DNA from: an uncultured Bacteroides sp.
Lineage (GTDB): Bacteria; Bacteroidota; Bacteroidia; Bacteroidales; Bacteroidaceae
DNA: 12,068 nt
Assembly: GCA_900557355.1 (NCBI GenBank)
Contig: USSR01000140.1
Span: forward strand, 1-12,068
Reading direction: 5' to 3'
Shown: in pieces, positions 1 through 7,755 of the stretch
How positions within the stretch are numbered: the stretch's first letter is position 1
How the letters are laid out: every line of letters starts with the position of its first letter
The notes under the pieces: generated by a model
Told to the model about the DNA's origin: nothing
Seen by the model: the letters and a program-made list of their open reading frames with translations, nothing else
Databases searched by the model: none
Translations under genes and position numbers: made by a program

Positions 1-218
1 ACCTTCGTACCAGGTCCGGCAGTCTCCGGTTCAGGAGTTTCCGACAACAGTTTCACAGTCAACGGTTCACGCCCGCCCGAATATGGATTTTCCTTGATAG
101 AATCTTCTTCATCAGCATTGCACCCGGCTACAGCCAATGACAAAGCAATCATACACAACATCTCTATCGATTTATGCAACCATCCTCTGTAATTATCACA
201 ATATCTTTTATTCATCAT
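1..218 (-). CDS. Partial surface lipoprotein, probably IPT/TIG-domain (DUF5008-like); 3' part beyond the left edge
   Basis: This is the N-terminal ~72 codons of a gene that runs off the left edge. It is not listed as a complete reading frame because no stop is present. Two adjacent ATGs (218 and 215) can start it, giving MMNKRYCDNYRGW or MNKRYCDNYRGW. A hydrophobic segment (MLCMIALSLAVAGC) ends in a clear lipobox (AVAGC), and the mature part begins NADEEDS, acidic as in exported Bacteroidetes lipoproteins. The next residues, NPYSGGREPLTVKLL followed by PEPETAGPGTKV, look like the linker and first strand of an IPT/TIG immunoglobulin-like domain. From memory this pattern occurs in the DUF5008 group found downstream of SusC/SusD genes. 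The start overlaps the end of the FAS1 gene, so the two are probably translationally coupled. Lipoprotein status is well supported; the family name is tentative because most of the protein is missing. Confidence 0.7.
   Translation of the reverse strand, partial: MMNKRYCDNYRGWLHKSIEMLCMIALSLAVAGCNADEEDSIKENPYSGGREPLTVKLLSETPEPETAGPGTK
208..218 (-). promoter_or_regulatory. Translational coupling overlap, FAS1 stop to next lipoprotein start (cassette B)
   Basis: The stop of the FAS1 gene (TAA at 208-210) lies inside the start of the next gene, whose tandem ATGs sit at 218 and 215. The overlap is 11 bases from the first ATG, or 8 from the second. No Shine-Dalgarno sequence is visible, so re-initiation by the terminating ribosome is the likely way this gene is translated. 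This is inferred from position only. Confidence 0.55.
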
Positions 219-1005
219 TCTTTTCTTTTAATAAGTGTTCTTCGTCGTCTTCTTTTCCAACAATCATCCGGTTCTTGTCCGGATAATCAATACCCGCTTC
301 AAGCGCCTTCATATATAAAGTCGAACTACTAAATCCAAGATAATGATCAAGCCTGATGACGTGTACGATACCATTATGAGGTTCTATGTTACAAGATGAT
401 ACATAAGCATATAGCGGATATCCAAAATCTTGATAGGCATACATAATCTGTCTATAACCTGCATATTTAATTCCATTTGCATCCCCATAACAGACTCCCA
501 TAGTCATCTTGTAACTTTTATCATAAGTAAGGTTGGTCTGTCCCGGATACGTACTTACTGCTGTAGTATCTATCTGTGCAATATCGTTCAACCGGTATTT
601 ACCCTCCATCACATACATACCGATAAGGTCCTCCCAAACTTCGGACTTTACTTGTGACAGGTCTGTGATCTGATCTTTCCCTTCATAATTGTACAAATAA
701 TAGTTTAGACGGTCTACACTTTTATTAATAGAAAAATCTGTAGGAGCAAAAAAAGTAACTTCTTCATTACGCAAGATATCGTTCCATTTCGTTAGTTTAA
801 TAACTTTCACCAAATCCTCAAATAAATCGGGACGAGACTCCAAATATTGCATCACATTCCCATCAAAATAAGGGTTACTAATTCCTCCATCTACCAGATA
901 ATCATCGTTATTACAACTACTCATCAAAAGAGTAGACAGTAATATACATATTCCATAAACTGCTTTCCTTATATTATTCATGATTTTCACATTATATTTA
1001 TTCAT
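208..1005 (-). CDS. FAS1 (fasciclin) domain surface lipoprotein of cassette B
   Basis: A 265-residue lipoprotein. The signal peptide ends in the lipobox LLMSSC with the lipidated cysteine at residue 31, followed by NNDDY, a likely surface-export signal. One FAS1 domain spans roughly residues 47-226. Its two family hallmarks are present: the H1-like VTFFAPTD at 83-90 and the H2-like NGIVHVI at 211-217. FAS1 domains are generally adhesion or protein-protein interaction modules with no known catalytic activity. A highly charged tail (KEDDEEHLLKEKNDE) follows the domain. The gene begins 12 bases after the SusD-like gene stops; an alternative start at 981 would shorten the n-region and put the cysteine at 23. 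Its position directly after SusC and SusD suggests an accessory subunit of that surface complex. The ligand or partner is unknown. Confidence 0.88.
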   Translation of the reverse strand: MNKYNVKIMNNIRKAVYGICILLSTLLMSSCNNDDYLVDGGISNPYFDGNVMQYLESRPDLFEDLVKVIKLTKWNDILRNEEVTFFAPTDFSINKSVDRLNYYLYNYEGKDQITDLSQVKSEVWEDLIGMYVMEGKYRLNDIAQIDTTAVSTYPGQTNLTYDKSYKMTMGVCYGDANGIKYAGYRQIMYAYQDFGYPLYAYVSSCNIEPHNGIVHVIRLDHYLGFSSSTLYMKALEAGIDYPDKNRMIVGKEDDEEHLLKEKNDE

Positions 1006-1017
1006 TTATCATAGTCA

Positions 1018-2544
1018 TTATTCCCAATAAATATTCTTTGACATATATGGATTATTATCCAATGCACCTTTATAGATGGGCCATGTCCATGAACCTTGTT
1101 TTAGATTTGCCATCGTTTCGCGATGACCACTATCATCAGAAAATACAGCAAAAGAAGCATCCGTTATTTTCATCGTCCGCACTAAATCGTAATAATACTG
1201 CCCCTCTCCCATCAGTTCGCGTACACGTTCCCAATAAATAGAGGCGTCCAAGTCATCTTCCATCGTAAAGTCAGGAGCTCCTGCCCGCTGCCTAATTCGA
1301 TTAACTTCCTGTAGTGCTTTTTCCCTTTCTCCTAAATTGTTGAGTGCTTCAGCATAAAGTAAAATCACATCAGCAAGACGAAAAACAATATAATTACCAG
1401 CATTGGGGATAGTAGTGGATTTATATTCATCCGCATTCAACAATTTTATAATTTCTACCGGACGAATACTCGAGCTTCCTCCAGTTCCCTCTTCACGATA
1501 TAAATTTTTGAACCAATATTCCTTTCTCATGTCATTTGTTTCCTCGGGATAAAGATGAGTCAAAAAGGCTTCACTATAAGCAAAATCCGCTTCTGTTTTA
1601 TTCCGAACCTCATACACAACTTTCGTACACCACATGTTATTCGTATCAAAGACTTCACCCATTGTAATATTTTGCACAATCTCAAACAACCCTTCATTAG
1701 AGTTTCCTCTAAATACATTGGACATCTGTTCCATTGACTGCAAAGAATAGTACGTACCATCTATCCAAGAATCAACCTCTGCCAAACGCGCCACTTCACT
1801 ATAATAAGTTTGTGCATTACCTGTATCAAAGAAAGCTAACCACATATTTATATGCATCATTAATGCCAACACAGAACCACGATTGGCACGCCAACTCCCA
1901 TTTCCATTCCGCCAACGTAAAATTTTTCCTTCCGGATCATTATCCAGCAATGATTGTAAGTCTGCCAAACAATTTGTAAGCACTACAGATTTATCAGTGC
2001 GAGGCAATGGATTGGCAAAATAAGCTTCGGTATAATAAGGCACATCACCAAACAAACGTACCATGAAGAAATAGGCTAAACTACGCAAAAAACAACATTC
2101 CGCACGATATCGCTCCACCTCTTCTCCTGATAATCCTTGAATGTTAGTAATTTCCTCCATCATGATATTGGCACCTTGCACAACCCTATACATCTTTTTC
2201 CAATTATAAATAGCACCACAATCTGCAGATTTACCTTCTTCTTTACTATCTTTCTTACTTTTATAATTTTTCATATCGTTCTGAATCAGATACAAATAAT
2301 TATTAGTACTCTGTCCTGTAATAGGTGCACAACGTACATCTCCAGAGTAAAGAAAGAAACCGCATGATGTGGTAGCCGTACGCAAACTCTGATATATACT
2401 AAGCATAAAAGCCTCAGCATTAGCCGGTGATCCACTCCAGAATTTATCTCCCGGCATTTTTTCTTCATCATCCTTATCTAATTTGCAGCTGCTAAACGTG
2501 GAGGCAAAAATCAGGAGCAAACCCATTGATATATATTTCAACAT
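1018..2544 (-). CDS. SusD/RagB-family nutrient-binding lipoprotein of cassette B
   Basis: A surface lipoprotein expected to act as the ligand-capturing lid on the SusC-like barrel encoded just upstream. I chose the ATG at 2544 (MLKYISMGLLLIF), giving 508 residues, because it starts directly at a normal signal peptide. The frame remains open to 2598, but that start would overlap the SusC gene and add 18 residues lacking signal-peptide character. The lipobox FSSC puts the lipidated Cys at 20, followed by KLDKDDEEK. SusD hallmarks are the TPR helix with AECCFLRSLAYF leading into RLFGDVPYY (about 148-170), FRLADVILLYAEALNNLG (about 388-405) and ERVRELMGEG (about 439-448). The C-terminus ends NIYWE, as is common in the family. 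Seven cysteines besides the lipidated one and a Lys/Glu-rich insertion near 90-110 are unusual. The ligand cannot be deduced. Confidence 0.95.
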   Translation of the reverse strand: MLKYISMGLLLIFASTFSSCKLDKDDEEKMPGDKFWSGSPANAEAFMLSIYQSLRTATTSCGFFLYSGDVRCAPITGQSTNNYLYLIQNDMKNYKSKKDSKEEGKSADCGAIYNWKKMYRVVQGANIMMEEITNIQGLSGEEVERYRAECCFLRSLAYFFMVRLFGDVPYYTEAYFANPLPRTDKSVVLTNCLADLQSLLDNDPEGKILRWRNGNGSWRANRGSVLALMMHINMWLAFFDTGNAQTYYSEVARLAEVDSWIDGTYYSLQSMEQMSNVFRGNSNEGLFEIVQNITMGEVFDTNNMWCTKVVYEVRNKTEADFAYSEAFLTHLYPEETNDMRKEYWFKNLYREEGTGGSSSIRPVEIIKLLNADEYKSTTIPNAGNYIVFRLADVILLYAEALNNLGEREKALQEVNRIRQRAGAPDFTMEDDLDASIYWERVRELMGEGQYYYDLVRTMKITDASFAVFSDDSGHRETMANLKQGSWTWPIYKGALDNNPYMSKNIYWE

Positions 2545-2567
2545 AATCTTTATTTTTACATTACTAA

Positions 2568-5500
2568 TTATAAATTCAATACCACACCTACTGTCCATGT
2601 ACGAGCATTAGGATATCCGCCTGAATTATCCCGTCCTAAACCAGTCACACTCTCAGGACTAATACCTGAATATTTGGAAAAAGTCCAAATATTGTTAACA
2701 GATGCTTTCAGTGTAACACCACTCACCCGAAAAAAACTCAACCACTCTTTTGGGAAACGATATGAAAGAGATACTGTATTCAATTTGAAATAAGATCCAT
2801 CCTCTACAAAAAGAGTTTGTTCCTCTCTAAAAGGATCAATAATATCGTTATGGATATAATCGTACGGATTAGGGTATTTAGCATTATAACGATTGTTTTC
2901 CGTCCAAAAGTTATATCGTTCTATAGGAGCAAGAGCTGCATTTTTACGCAAATCACTTATTTTTTTCTTTACAGGATTACTATATGATTCAAAAGTTCTT
3001 GCCAACACAGTATTGATAATATCACGCCCAAACACAAATGAAGTATTTACATGCATACTGAATTCTTTGTAACTCAAGTTAAAATAGAATCCCCCAGTTA
3101 CTTTAGGACGTGCATTAGCAGCTACTACACGATCCTTCTCGTCAATAACATAATCACCGTTAACATCTACCCAAATAGGATCGCCTGCTTTGAAATAAGC
3201 TTCTTCAGTATCATTTCCACCGATCTTGAGTCGTTTACCCGTCACTGGATTAACCGGTACATCCTCATCTGTAGCATATACCCCCTTATTAATATAAAGT
3301 AACATAGAAGTTGTGTTGGCTCCTAACCGATTAGCAACCCATGCATCATTATTTAAAATCTGACGAGCTTCATTTGGCAACTTAGTGATTACATCTCTAT
3401 TGATTGCAAAATTTAACCCGCAAGTGAGGTTCCAATTACTACGCGTAGGGAGAGGCCTTCCAGTCAACGCAACTTCTAAACCATAGTTAACCAAACTGAC
3501 TTCAGTACTTCGCATCTTGTCAAATCCTGAATGATCAGGCAAATAGATGTCACTCAATTGATTATCTACTTGCTTATAGTAGGCATCAAGAGTTGTACTC
3601 AAACGCCCATTGAATAATGAAAACCCATAACCCAAATTCCACGTAGTAGTTGTAATAGGGTCTAATTGTGCATTAGGAAGCTTTGCAAAATCAATAGGGA
3701 TATAAGATTGTCCATTATAAGTATTTTCAGCCTTGATGTCATATGTACCCCATACATCATAACGAGTGGCTTTGTATTTCACCACCTGCCCCCAAGTCAG
3801 ACGAATATTCATATTATCCAGCCAACTTTCAAAAGGACGCATAAAATCTTCATAACCAATATTCCAACGAAGTCCAACTCCAGGATTTATATTCCACTTC
3901 GTTTTAGTGCCATACACAGAACTAAGCTCCGGACTAATAGAGGGTTCGATAATGTATTTATCTCCACCAGCTCTAAAACTCTGTTTGGTCTTAATATTAA
4001 TACTTGGGTTAAAAATCAATGAGAATGTACTCTGATTTTCACTGACTGTAGCATTTCCACTTGATTTGCCATGACCAACAGGACCAATAATATAATCATT
4101 AGGTAATCCCGTAAAAGTAATCGAATTACCAGTAGCAGTCCTTGAATCATAACGAATACCAGCAGTAAGCCCTAAACGAATATATTTCAAATCAAAAGAA
4201 CGAGTTGCATGAGTACTTACATAAATTTTAGAGGTATTACCACTATAATTATAGGCTATAGACTGATAACTATTATCGGCAAGAATAGCTGGTGTGAACT
4301 TTTCTTGTTCACTTGCATCATACGAATAATTAAAAATTCCTTTCCAGTCAATATTAAACGGAAGTTTATATCCCAAATTTACGGTTGCCGAATATCCAGA
4401 TTTCACTGTTGAATTGGTGATGCCAAAAACTTGTAAAGCATCTACTGAAGCAGAATAAAGTGAAGGTGGAGGGAGCAATGAAGAAGCGTTTGCAGCACTA
4501 GCAACCCCTGATTGCGACACAGCATTTCCACTACCAGTACTATTGTCGGTAAAACTAACCTTCATGTCCACACCAATAGTAAACTTAGAATTAGGTGATC
4601 TATAGTTCATGTTTCCAGTCAGAGCATAACGATTGAAATCTGTATTCTTTACAATACCTTTTTCTGTATAATAATTACCATTGATCTTATAATTAAACAA
4701 ATCACTTCCTCCCATGAAACTCAAGTTGTGTGAGTGATTATAAGTAACCCGATAAAATTGTTCCTGCCAGTCAGTGTTGTTATTAAAGTAAGGATTCAAA
4801 CTATCAGACACAGACGGCATAAACATGATATCATAATAACCGTGGTATATTTTTGAAGTATCATTATTCAATATTTGCCATTTCAGAATATTTCGTTCCG
4901 CATTACCAATAGCCACTTCGCGTAAACTAGGTGGTGTAGAAACTGTAAAATTACCAGAATAGGTCACTTTAGGTTTGGATGAATTTCCTTTTTTAGTTGT
5001 TATCAAAATTACTCCATAAGCCCCTTTCGAACCATAAAGTGATGTAGCAGCTGCATCCTTCAATATTTGTATATTATCAATATCTTCCAGTGCAATAGTA
5101 GAAAGAGGACTCACGCCTGAACCACTAATCAAACCTTCAGAATTATAATCACTTACATCATCCTGTGGAATATCGTCAACCACGAATAGAGGAGCAGAAG
5201 ATGCTAAATCCCATCCGGTTTCTTTATCGCCAACAACTGAAATATCCGAAATACCACGAATATTGAATGTCCCTTGTGCTCCTGGTAAACCGTTATTCAA
5301 CTGAACTTCCATACCAGCAACACGTCCTTGTAACAAGCTCATCACATTGGAAACAGGTGTCTGTGCTAATTCGTCCGCCTTTATTACTGTATGAGCAGAG
5401 GTTGCATTAGCTTTGCTAACCTTACGATTACCTATAATAACGGTTTCTTCGATTTCATTGACATTTTCCTCCAAAAAGATACTAATGCCAGATGCTGCTT

Positions 5501-5801
5501 TCCGCACCTTATATATAGTAGGTTTATAGGATACATAACTGAACACTAGCTCAGAACCTACAGGAACCTTGATAGAGAATGCGCCCTCCAAATCGGATGC
5601 TGTACCGGCAATTCTTTTTTTAGTCTTGGCATCCTGACATATAATATTTACACCCGGAAATGTTTCTGCCTCCCCTATAGCCTTATCATATACCGTTCCG
5701 CTGATAGTGACCCTTTCCAACTGCTGCGCAACAGAATCCGCAACTACGGAAAACAGAAAAAATAAAAGTAAAGTATATCTATTTTTCATTTTTATTCGCA
5801 T
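2568..5801 (-). CDS. SusC/RagA-family TonB-dependent outer-membrane transporter of cassette B (complete)
   Basis: A 1077-residue TonB-dependent transporter that would import a ligand delivered by its SusD partner, powered by TonB-ExbBD. The signal peptide (MKNRYTLLLFFLFSVVADSVAQ) is followed by a carboxypeptidase-D regulatory-like domain at about 32-113 (ISGTVYDK through SIFLEEN). Next comes a TonB-box-like stretch (EIEETVIIG, 116-124) and a plug domain with FNIRGISDI (169-177), LFVVDDIP (about 195-202) and SLYGSKGAYGVILITTKKG near 254-272. The rest is beta-barrel. No STN domain precedes the plug, so direct signalling to an anti-sigma factor is not expected. An EF-hand-like loop DVNGDYVIDEKD lies at 879-890. 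The ATG at 5801 is 6 bases past the upstream stop; an in-frame ATG at 5789 starts exactly at the signal peptide and may be the real start. The C-terminus ends in Leu rather than the usual aromatic residue. Confidence 0.96.
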   Translation of the reverse strand: MRIKMKNRYTLLLFFLFSVVADSVAQQLERVTISGTVYDKAIGEAETFPGVNIICQDAKTKKRIAGTASDLEGAFSIKVPVGSELVFSYVSYKPTIYKVRKAASGISIFLEENVNEIEETVIIGNRKVSKANATSAHTVIKADELAQTPVSNVMSLLQGRVAGMEVQLNNGLPGAQGTFNIRGISDISVVGDKETGWDLASSAPLFVVDDIPQDDVSDYNSEGLISGSGVSPLSTIALEDIDNIQILKDAAATSLYGSKGAYGVILITTKKGNSSKPKVTYSGNFTVSTPPSLREVAIGNAERNILKWQILNNDTSKIYHGYYDIMFMPSVSDSLNPYFNNNTDWQEQFYRVTYNHSHNLSFMGGSDLFNYKINGNYYTEKGIVKNTDFNRYALTGNMNYRSPNSKFTIGVDMKVSFTDNSTGSGNAVSQSGVASAANASSLLPPPSLYSASVDALQVFGITNSTVKSGYSATVNLGYKLPFNIDWKGIFNYSYDASEQEKFTPAILADNSYQSIAYNYSGNTSKIYVSTHATRSFDLKYIRLGLTAGIRYDSRTATGNSITFTGLPNDYIIGPVGHGKSSGNATVSENQSTFSLIFNPSINIKTKQSFRAGGDKYIIEPSISPELSSVYGTKTKWNINPGVGLRWNIGYEDFMRPFESWLDNMNIRLTWGQVVKYKATRYDVWGTYDIKAENTYNGQSYIPIDFAKLPNAQLDPITTTTWNLGYGFSLFNGRLSTTLDAYYKQVDNQLSDIYLPDHSGFDKMRSTEVSLVNYGLEVALTGRPLPTRSNWNLTCGLNFAINRDVITKLPNEARQILNNDAWVANRLGANTTSMLLYINKGVYATDEDVPVNPVTGKRLKIGGNDTEEAYFKAGDPIWVDVNGDYVIDEKDRVVAANARPKVTGGFYFNLSYKEFSMHVNTSFVFGRDIINTVLARTFESYSNPVKKKISDLRKNAALAPIERYNFWTENNRYNAKYPNPYDYIHNDIIDPFREEQTLFVEDGSYFKLNTVSLSYRFPKEWLSFFRVSGVTLKASVNNIWTFSKYSGISPESVTGLGRDNSGGYPNARTWTVGVVLNL

Positions 5802-5807
5802 TTAAGA

Positions 5808-6878
5808 TTAATTGTTGATCTTAGCGTCTCCCAGCATAGGCATTCCTTTGGAAAAATGAATAAACATATCCCAATGTGCCTCTTTATAAATGGCAAACTC
5901 AAAAACGAAATACCCTCTGCGACGAGTACCATATTTAGACATATAACTCGTTGTAAACCTAATTCGTGCCTTTTCTCCTTTATCATCCGTGTAATTGGTC
6001 TTTCCTGTAAACAACGGAAGCGGATAAGCCATATCATATACAACTTTGTTTTCATTTATGTCTTTCAGAAAACCCGCTTGAAACAAATTATCCCATGAAG
6101 TTTCATTAAAACGACGCGGGTCAATAACAGCCCATGATGAATCATAAAAAGAAATAGAAAGCGAAGTTCCTTCTCCTGCATCCTTATTTTCTCTAAAGTA
6201 GATATGAATATCCTCCGGTTTAATTATATAGGATATAGAAGAACTATTCTTGTTTTCATAAGTCATCAGCGAGGTAGAAGGTGATACAAATTCAGCGATA
6301 GGTAAACCTGTTTCCGAATCATAAATAGATGGTTCGAAATCTACTTCCCTTTTTGGCATAAGCCGCATTCTTTTAATCGTTTTAAAACCACCCGAGTTAG
6401 CAATCTCCATATTAAAAACATATCCGGAATCGGGTTGGCAGCGTAGAATACCTGAATTTGCTTCTCCCCACATTACTATTTCTCCACTATGCTTAATTAC
6501 ATCGAATAATCGACGGTATTCTGTTCCCCGTTTAGCATTAATTTCCTCTATTGTTTTTTCCGTCCCCAAATAAGGCTTTTTCCATACCCGTACCGGGTAA
6601 TACTCTTCCAGTTCAGGAGCTGGTGTCCCATCATTGTGCTTTATATCTGTAATAGCAAAAGTCAAAGGTAGTGTAGAGTTTCCTGTATTACAAATATCTG
6701 TATAATATACAGTATGCCCCATTACAGGATCAAAAGATGTTCGCGTAAAATTAACATCCCGATCAAAAGCATCTTTCTCTTCTGGCAAGTACTTGTCAAG
6801 ACAACCTGCATTTACTATCAATAATGAACACAACAAACCATTCCATCCCAATTTATGTATCTTTCTTCTATTTTTCAT
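5808..6878 (-). CDS. Accessory surface lipoprotein resembling DUF5007, fourth gene of cassette A
   Basis: A 356-residue lipoprotein. The n-region MKNRRKIHK is followed by a hydrophobic stretch ending VNAGC with lipidated Cys26, then LDKYLPEEKDAFD. The early mature part (NFTRTSFDPVMGHT, then NTGNSTLPLTFAI at about 64-76) resembles what I remember of DUF5007, a Bacteroidetes group of unknown function found beside SusC/SusD genes. That assignment is from memory and tentative. The body looks beta-rich, with aromatic and charged strands, and the C-terminal half carries GYFVFEFAIYKEAHWDMFIHF. I see no catalytic motif. The ATG overlaps the last 11 bases of the FAS1 gene, which points to coupled translation. 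The cassette B SusC gene starts within 6 to 18 bases of its stop. It probably sits on the cell surface as part of the transporter complex or binds its ligand. Confidence 0.85.
   Translation of the reverse strand: MKNRRKIHKLGWNGLLCSLLIVNAGCLDKYLPEEKDAFDRDVNFTRTSFDPVMGHTVYYTDICNTGNSTLPLTFAITDIKHNDGTPAPELEEYYPVRVWKKPYLGTEKTIEEINAKRGTEYRRLFDVIKHSGEIVMWGEANSGILRCQPDSGYVFNMEIANSGGFKTIKRMRLMPKREVDFEPSIYDSETGLPIAEFVSPSTSLMTYENKNSSSISYIIKPEDIHIYFRENKDAGEGTSLSISFYDSSWAVIDPRRFNETSWDNLFQAGFLKDINENKVVYDMAYPLPLFTGKTNYTDDKGEKARIRFTTSYMSKYGTRRRGYFVFEFAIYKEAHWDMFIHFSKGMPMLGDAKINN
6868..6878 (-). promoter_or_regulatory. Translational coupling overlap, FAS1 stop to next lipoprotein start (cassette A)
   Basis: The ATG of the DUF5007-like gene (6878) precedes the TAG stop of the FAS1 gene (6868-6870), giving an 11-base overlap (ATGAAAAATAG). 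It mirrors the overlap at the same position in cassette B and suggests coupled translation of the two accessory lipoproteins. This is inferred from position only. Confidence 0.6.
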
Positions 6879-7755
6879 GGCCTACATTTCTAAAATACTG
6901 AATAAATCGTCCAAATCCAAATTCGTGTTGCGGAAGCAAAACATGGATAACACCGTTCTTAGCATATATGTCAGTCCATAACATTTTAGCAGATTCCCAT
7001 TTTTCTTTCTCTAGCGTATTACGCATATCATAAATAGTAAGATCTTTCAGGCCTCCACCAACAAATCCGCTAGCAGGCAACCGCCGATAAGCAAGATTCA
7101 TCCGATAATTATGTAAGCCTTGAATAACCTTTCCCTCCACGTAAGAAAATCCGGAAAGTGTTTCCGTATCGTAAATACCCGGGGTCATATAACGGCACAC
7201 CAACGAATCCAACCCATCCTTATAGATATAACTATCTGTCCATTTTTTCTCCGGATTCTTTTCATCTGTTCTCTCTATATCCTTACGATAATTTAACAAC
7301 TTGTTTAATGTTAGTTCTCCGGCAGCATATTTCTCCGACTCCGGAATTTCTTCTGAAAAATCATCGGAATCTATCATCAGCTCGTTCAGCCGGCGATAAC
7401 GATTCAATTCTTGTAAGGCATGCCGGAAACAAGAATCGGGAATTGCCATGAAAGTATACTGTCCGGCCTCATCTTGCAAACATCGCTTTAACTCTGAAAA
7501 TTTCAACTCTACCGGACAATCTGGTTCTTCATAATCTATTAAAAGCATCAACGAATCATAAGTTACTCCCAAATCAAGATCATCATTCTGTAAATACTCA
7601 TAGATAGTACCATCAAATCGAGTCAGGCCCTGCGGCTGTAACTCTGAAATATCAGCATCTACCACCGCAGTATCCATACATGAAGATAGTAGCGTTATCC
7701 CCCATCCACATACAATAGTCAATAACCTGTTCATAGTATTTTGTATTTTCATCAT
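6868..7755 (-). CDS. FAS1 (fasciclin) domain surface lipoprotein of cassette A
   Basis: A lipoprotein of 295 residues from the ATG at 7755. That ATG overlaps the SusD stop as ATGA, typical of coupled genes. A second ATG at 7752, one at 7734 (MNRLLTIVCGW, a compact signal peptide) and a TTG at 7761 are alternatives. The lipobox LLSSC puts the lipidated cysteine at 26. A divergent FAS1 domain runs from about residue 48 to 278, with YTFMAIPD (100-107) matching the FAS1 H1 motif and NGVIHVL (267-273) the H2 motif. Between them lies a longer, charged segment (around 130-175, with EEIPESEK and RTDEKNPEKKW) than in a minimal FAS1 domain. Known FAS1 domains mediate adhesion or protein contacts. By position it is an accessory subunit of the adjacent SusC/SusD pair. 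It is only distantly similar to the FAS1 protein of cassette B. Confidence 0.85.
   Translation of the reverse strand: MMKIQNTMNRLLTIVCGWGITLLSSCMDTAVVDADISELQPQGLTRFDGTIYEYLQNDDLDLGVTYDSLMLLIDYEEPDCPVELKFSELKRCLQDEAGQYTFMAIPDSCFRHALQELNRYRRLNELMIDSDDFSEEIPESEKYAAGELTLNKLLNYRKDIERTDEKNPEKKWTDSYIYKDGLDSLVCRYMTPGIYDTETLSGFSYVEGKVIQGLHNYRMNLAYRRLPASGFVGGGLKDLTIYDMRNTLEKEKWESAKMLWTDIYAKNGVIHVLLPQHEFGFGRFIQYFRNVGHEK

Noticed and set aside
2545..2567. Possible terminator or promoter in the AT-rich SusC-SusD gap
   Set aside because: The gap is only about 23 bases, with no inverted repeat and no room for a Bacteroides promoter; it looks like an ordinary A/T-rich translation leader.
2545..2598. Upstream extension of the cassette B SusD to an ATG at 2598
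   Set aside because: It would overlap the SusC gene by about 30 bases and add 18 residues in front of a complete signal peptide; the ATG at 2544 fits better.
3666..4022. 118-codon open frame on the plus strand
   Set aside because: It lies wholly antisense to the SusC barrel, whose protein is unambiguous, and its translation shows no family motif. The other plus-strand frames (e.g. 7158-7451, 3051-3302) are rejected for the same reason.
5792..6055. 87-codon minus-strand frame inside the DUF5007-like gene
   Set aside because: It is an out-of-frame shadow of the lipoprotein gene, with no signal peptide or recognisable domain.
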